The position numbers and the translations under genes are program-made. Positions 7,986 to 8,316 of a stretch of 8,316 bases of DNA are shown here, in pieces. Under the pieces are notes generated by a model. The model did no database searches, had not been told where the DNA came from, and saw nothing but the letters and a program-made list of their open reading frames with translations. Position 1 is the stretch's first letter. Every line of letters starts with the position of its first letter. The DNA is from Spirochaetales bacterium. GTDB lineage: Bacteria; Desulfobacterota_D; UBA1144. Location: contig PCAG01000061.1 of NCBI GenBank assembly GCA_002730475.1, positions 1 to 8,316 on the forward strand, given 5' to 3'.

Positions 7986-8316
7986 ATGAAAAAACAGTTT
8001 AATGTAAACCAATCACTTTCAAAAAAAATTATTGAAGCTATACGTATTAGTTTAAATTTTCCAAAGAAGAAAGTATATCTTCATGAGCCTAAATTTATTG
8101 GAAATGAATTGTCTTATTTGAAAGAATGCATAGATACCACATTTGTTTCATCGATAGGTGAATTTGTAAATCGTTTCGAAAAGAATTTAAAAAATTATAC
8201 TGGTTCAAAATTTGTTGTTGCAGTAGTTAACGGAACTGCCGCACTTCATATTGCAATGAAACTTGTAGGAGTATGTAGGGGAGATGAAGTTTTGTTACCA
8301 GCGCTCAATTTTATTG
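7986..8316 (+). CDS. legC: LegC-type DegT/DnrJ/EryC1 aminotransferase, 5' part only
   Basis: The gene runs off the right edge; 110 codons are visible. The translation shows the N-terminus of a PLP-dependent sugar aminotransferase: LHEPKFIGNE (32-41), TFVSSIGEFV (52-61), VNGTAALH (81-88, which binds the cofactor phosphate in this fold) and GDEVLLPALNF (99-109). The combination of the FIGNE-like element, VSSIGEFV and a leader of about 30 residues before them is characteristic of LegC, which aminates the 4-keto group of UDP-2-acetamido-2,6-dideoxy-4-hexulose in legionaminic acid biosynthesis. The lysine that binds PLP lies outside the window. The ATG at 7986 has only a weak GGA about 12 nt upstream. 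Related DegT enzymes for other 4-amino sugars are the main alternative, but the LegC resemblance is strong. Confidence 0.85.
   Translation, partial: MKKQFNVNQSLSKKIIEAIRISLNFPKKKVYLHEPKFIGNELSYLKECIDTTFVSSIGEFVNRFEKNLKNYTGSKFVVAVVNGTAALHIAMKLVGVCRGDEVLLPALNFI

Overview
The window is very AT-rich, uses the standard genetic code (TGG for Trp, TGA as a stop) and is packed with short-gapped genes encoding Lys/Asn/Ile-rich proteins. It reads as part of a surface-polysaccharide (O-antigen, capsule or glycan) locus of a low-GC bacterium. A streamlined marine lineage such as Pelagibacterales (SAR11) would fit the base composition, but nothing here proves the taxon. No rRNA, tRNA, transposase, integrase or CRISPR array was seen.

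Layout. On the left, two plus-strand genes: a large protein resembling capsule-polysaccharide GT-B transferases (54-1829, frame open to the left edge) and an unrecognised basic 176-residue protein (1898-2428). They converge, with a 3-nt gap, on a six-gene minus-strand operon. In transcription order this is hisH-like glutaminase (7799-7191), hisF-like barrel (7190-6447), WbpG/PseA-type N-acetyl sugar amidotransferase (6438-5314), NeuD/PglD/LegH-type sugar acetyltransferase (5305-4631), a DUF4910/DUF2172 aminopeptidase-like protein with a C-terminal winged helix (4584-3295), and a SAM-dependent methyltransferase (3292-2432). At the right edge, divergent from hisH across about 186 nt, is the 5' part of a DegT-family aminotransferase whose N-terminus is typical of LegC (legionaminic acid biosynthesis).

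How the genes fit together. LegC would make the 4-amino group of a UDP-2,4-diamino-2,4,6-trideoxyhexose, and the PglD-like enzyme could N-acetylate it (LegH role) or O-acetylate a finished nonulosonate (NeuD role). HisH, HisF and the WbpG-type enzyme together are the known set that turns an N-acetyl group into an acetamidino (acetimidoyl) group, using ammonia from glutamine. The HisF copy has lost one of the two catalytic aspartates of histidine biosynthesis but keeps the ammonia-gate residues, which supports a role as an ammonia conduit only. The methyltransferase could methylate the amidine or a sugar hydroxyl. The window therefore predicts an amidinated, perhaps methylated, legionaminic-acid-like sugar on the cell surface. 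The least understood member is the peptidase-like protein, whose metal site looks altered compared with classical M28 enzymes.
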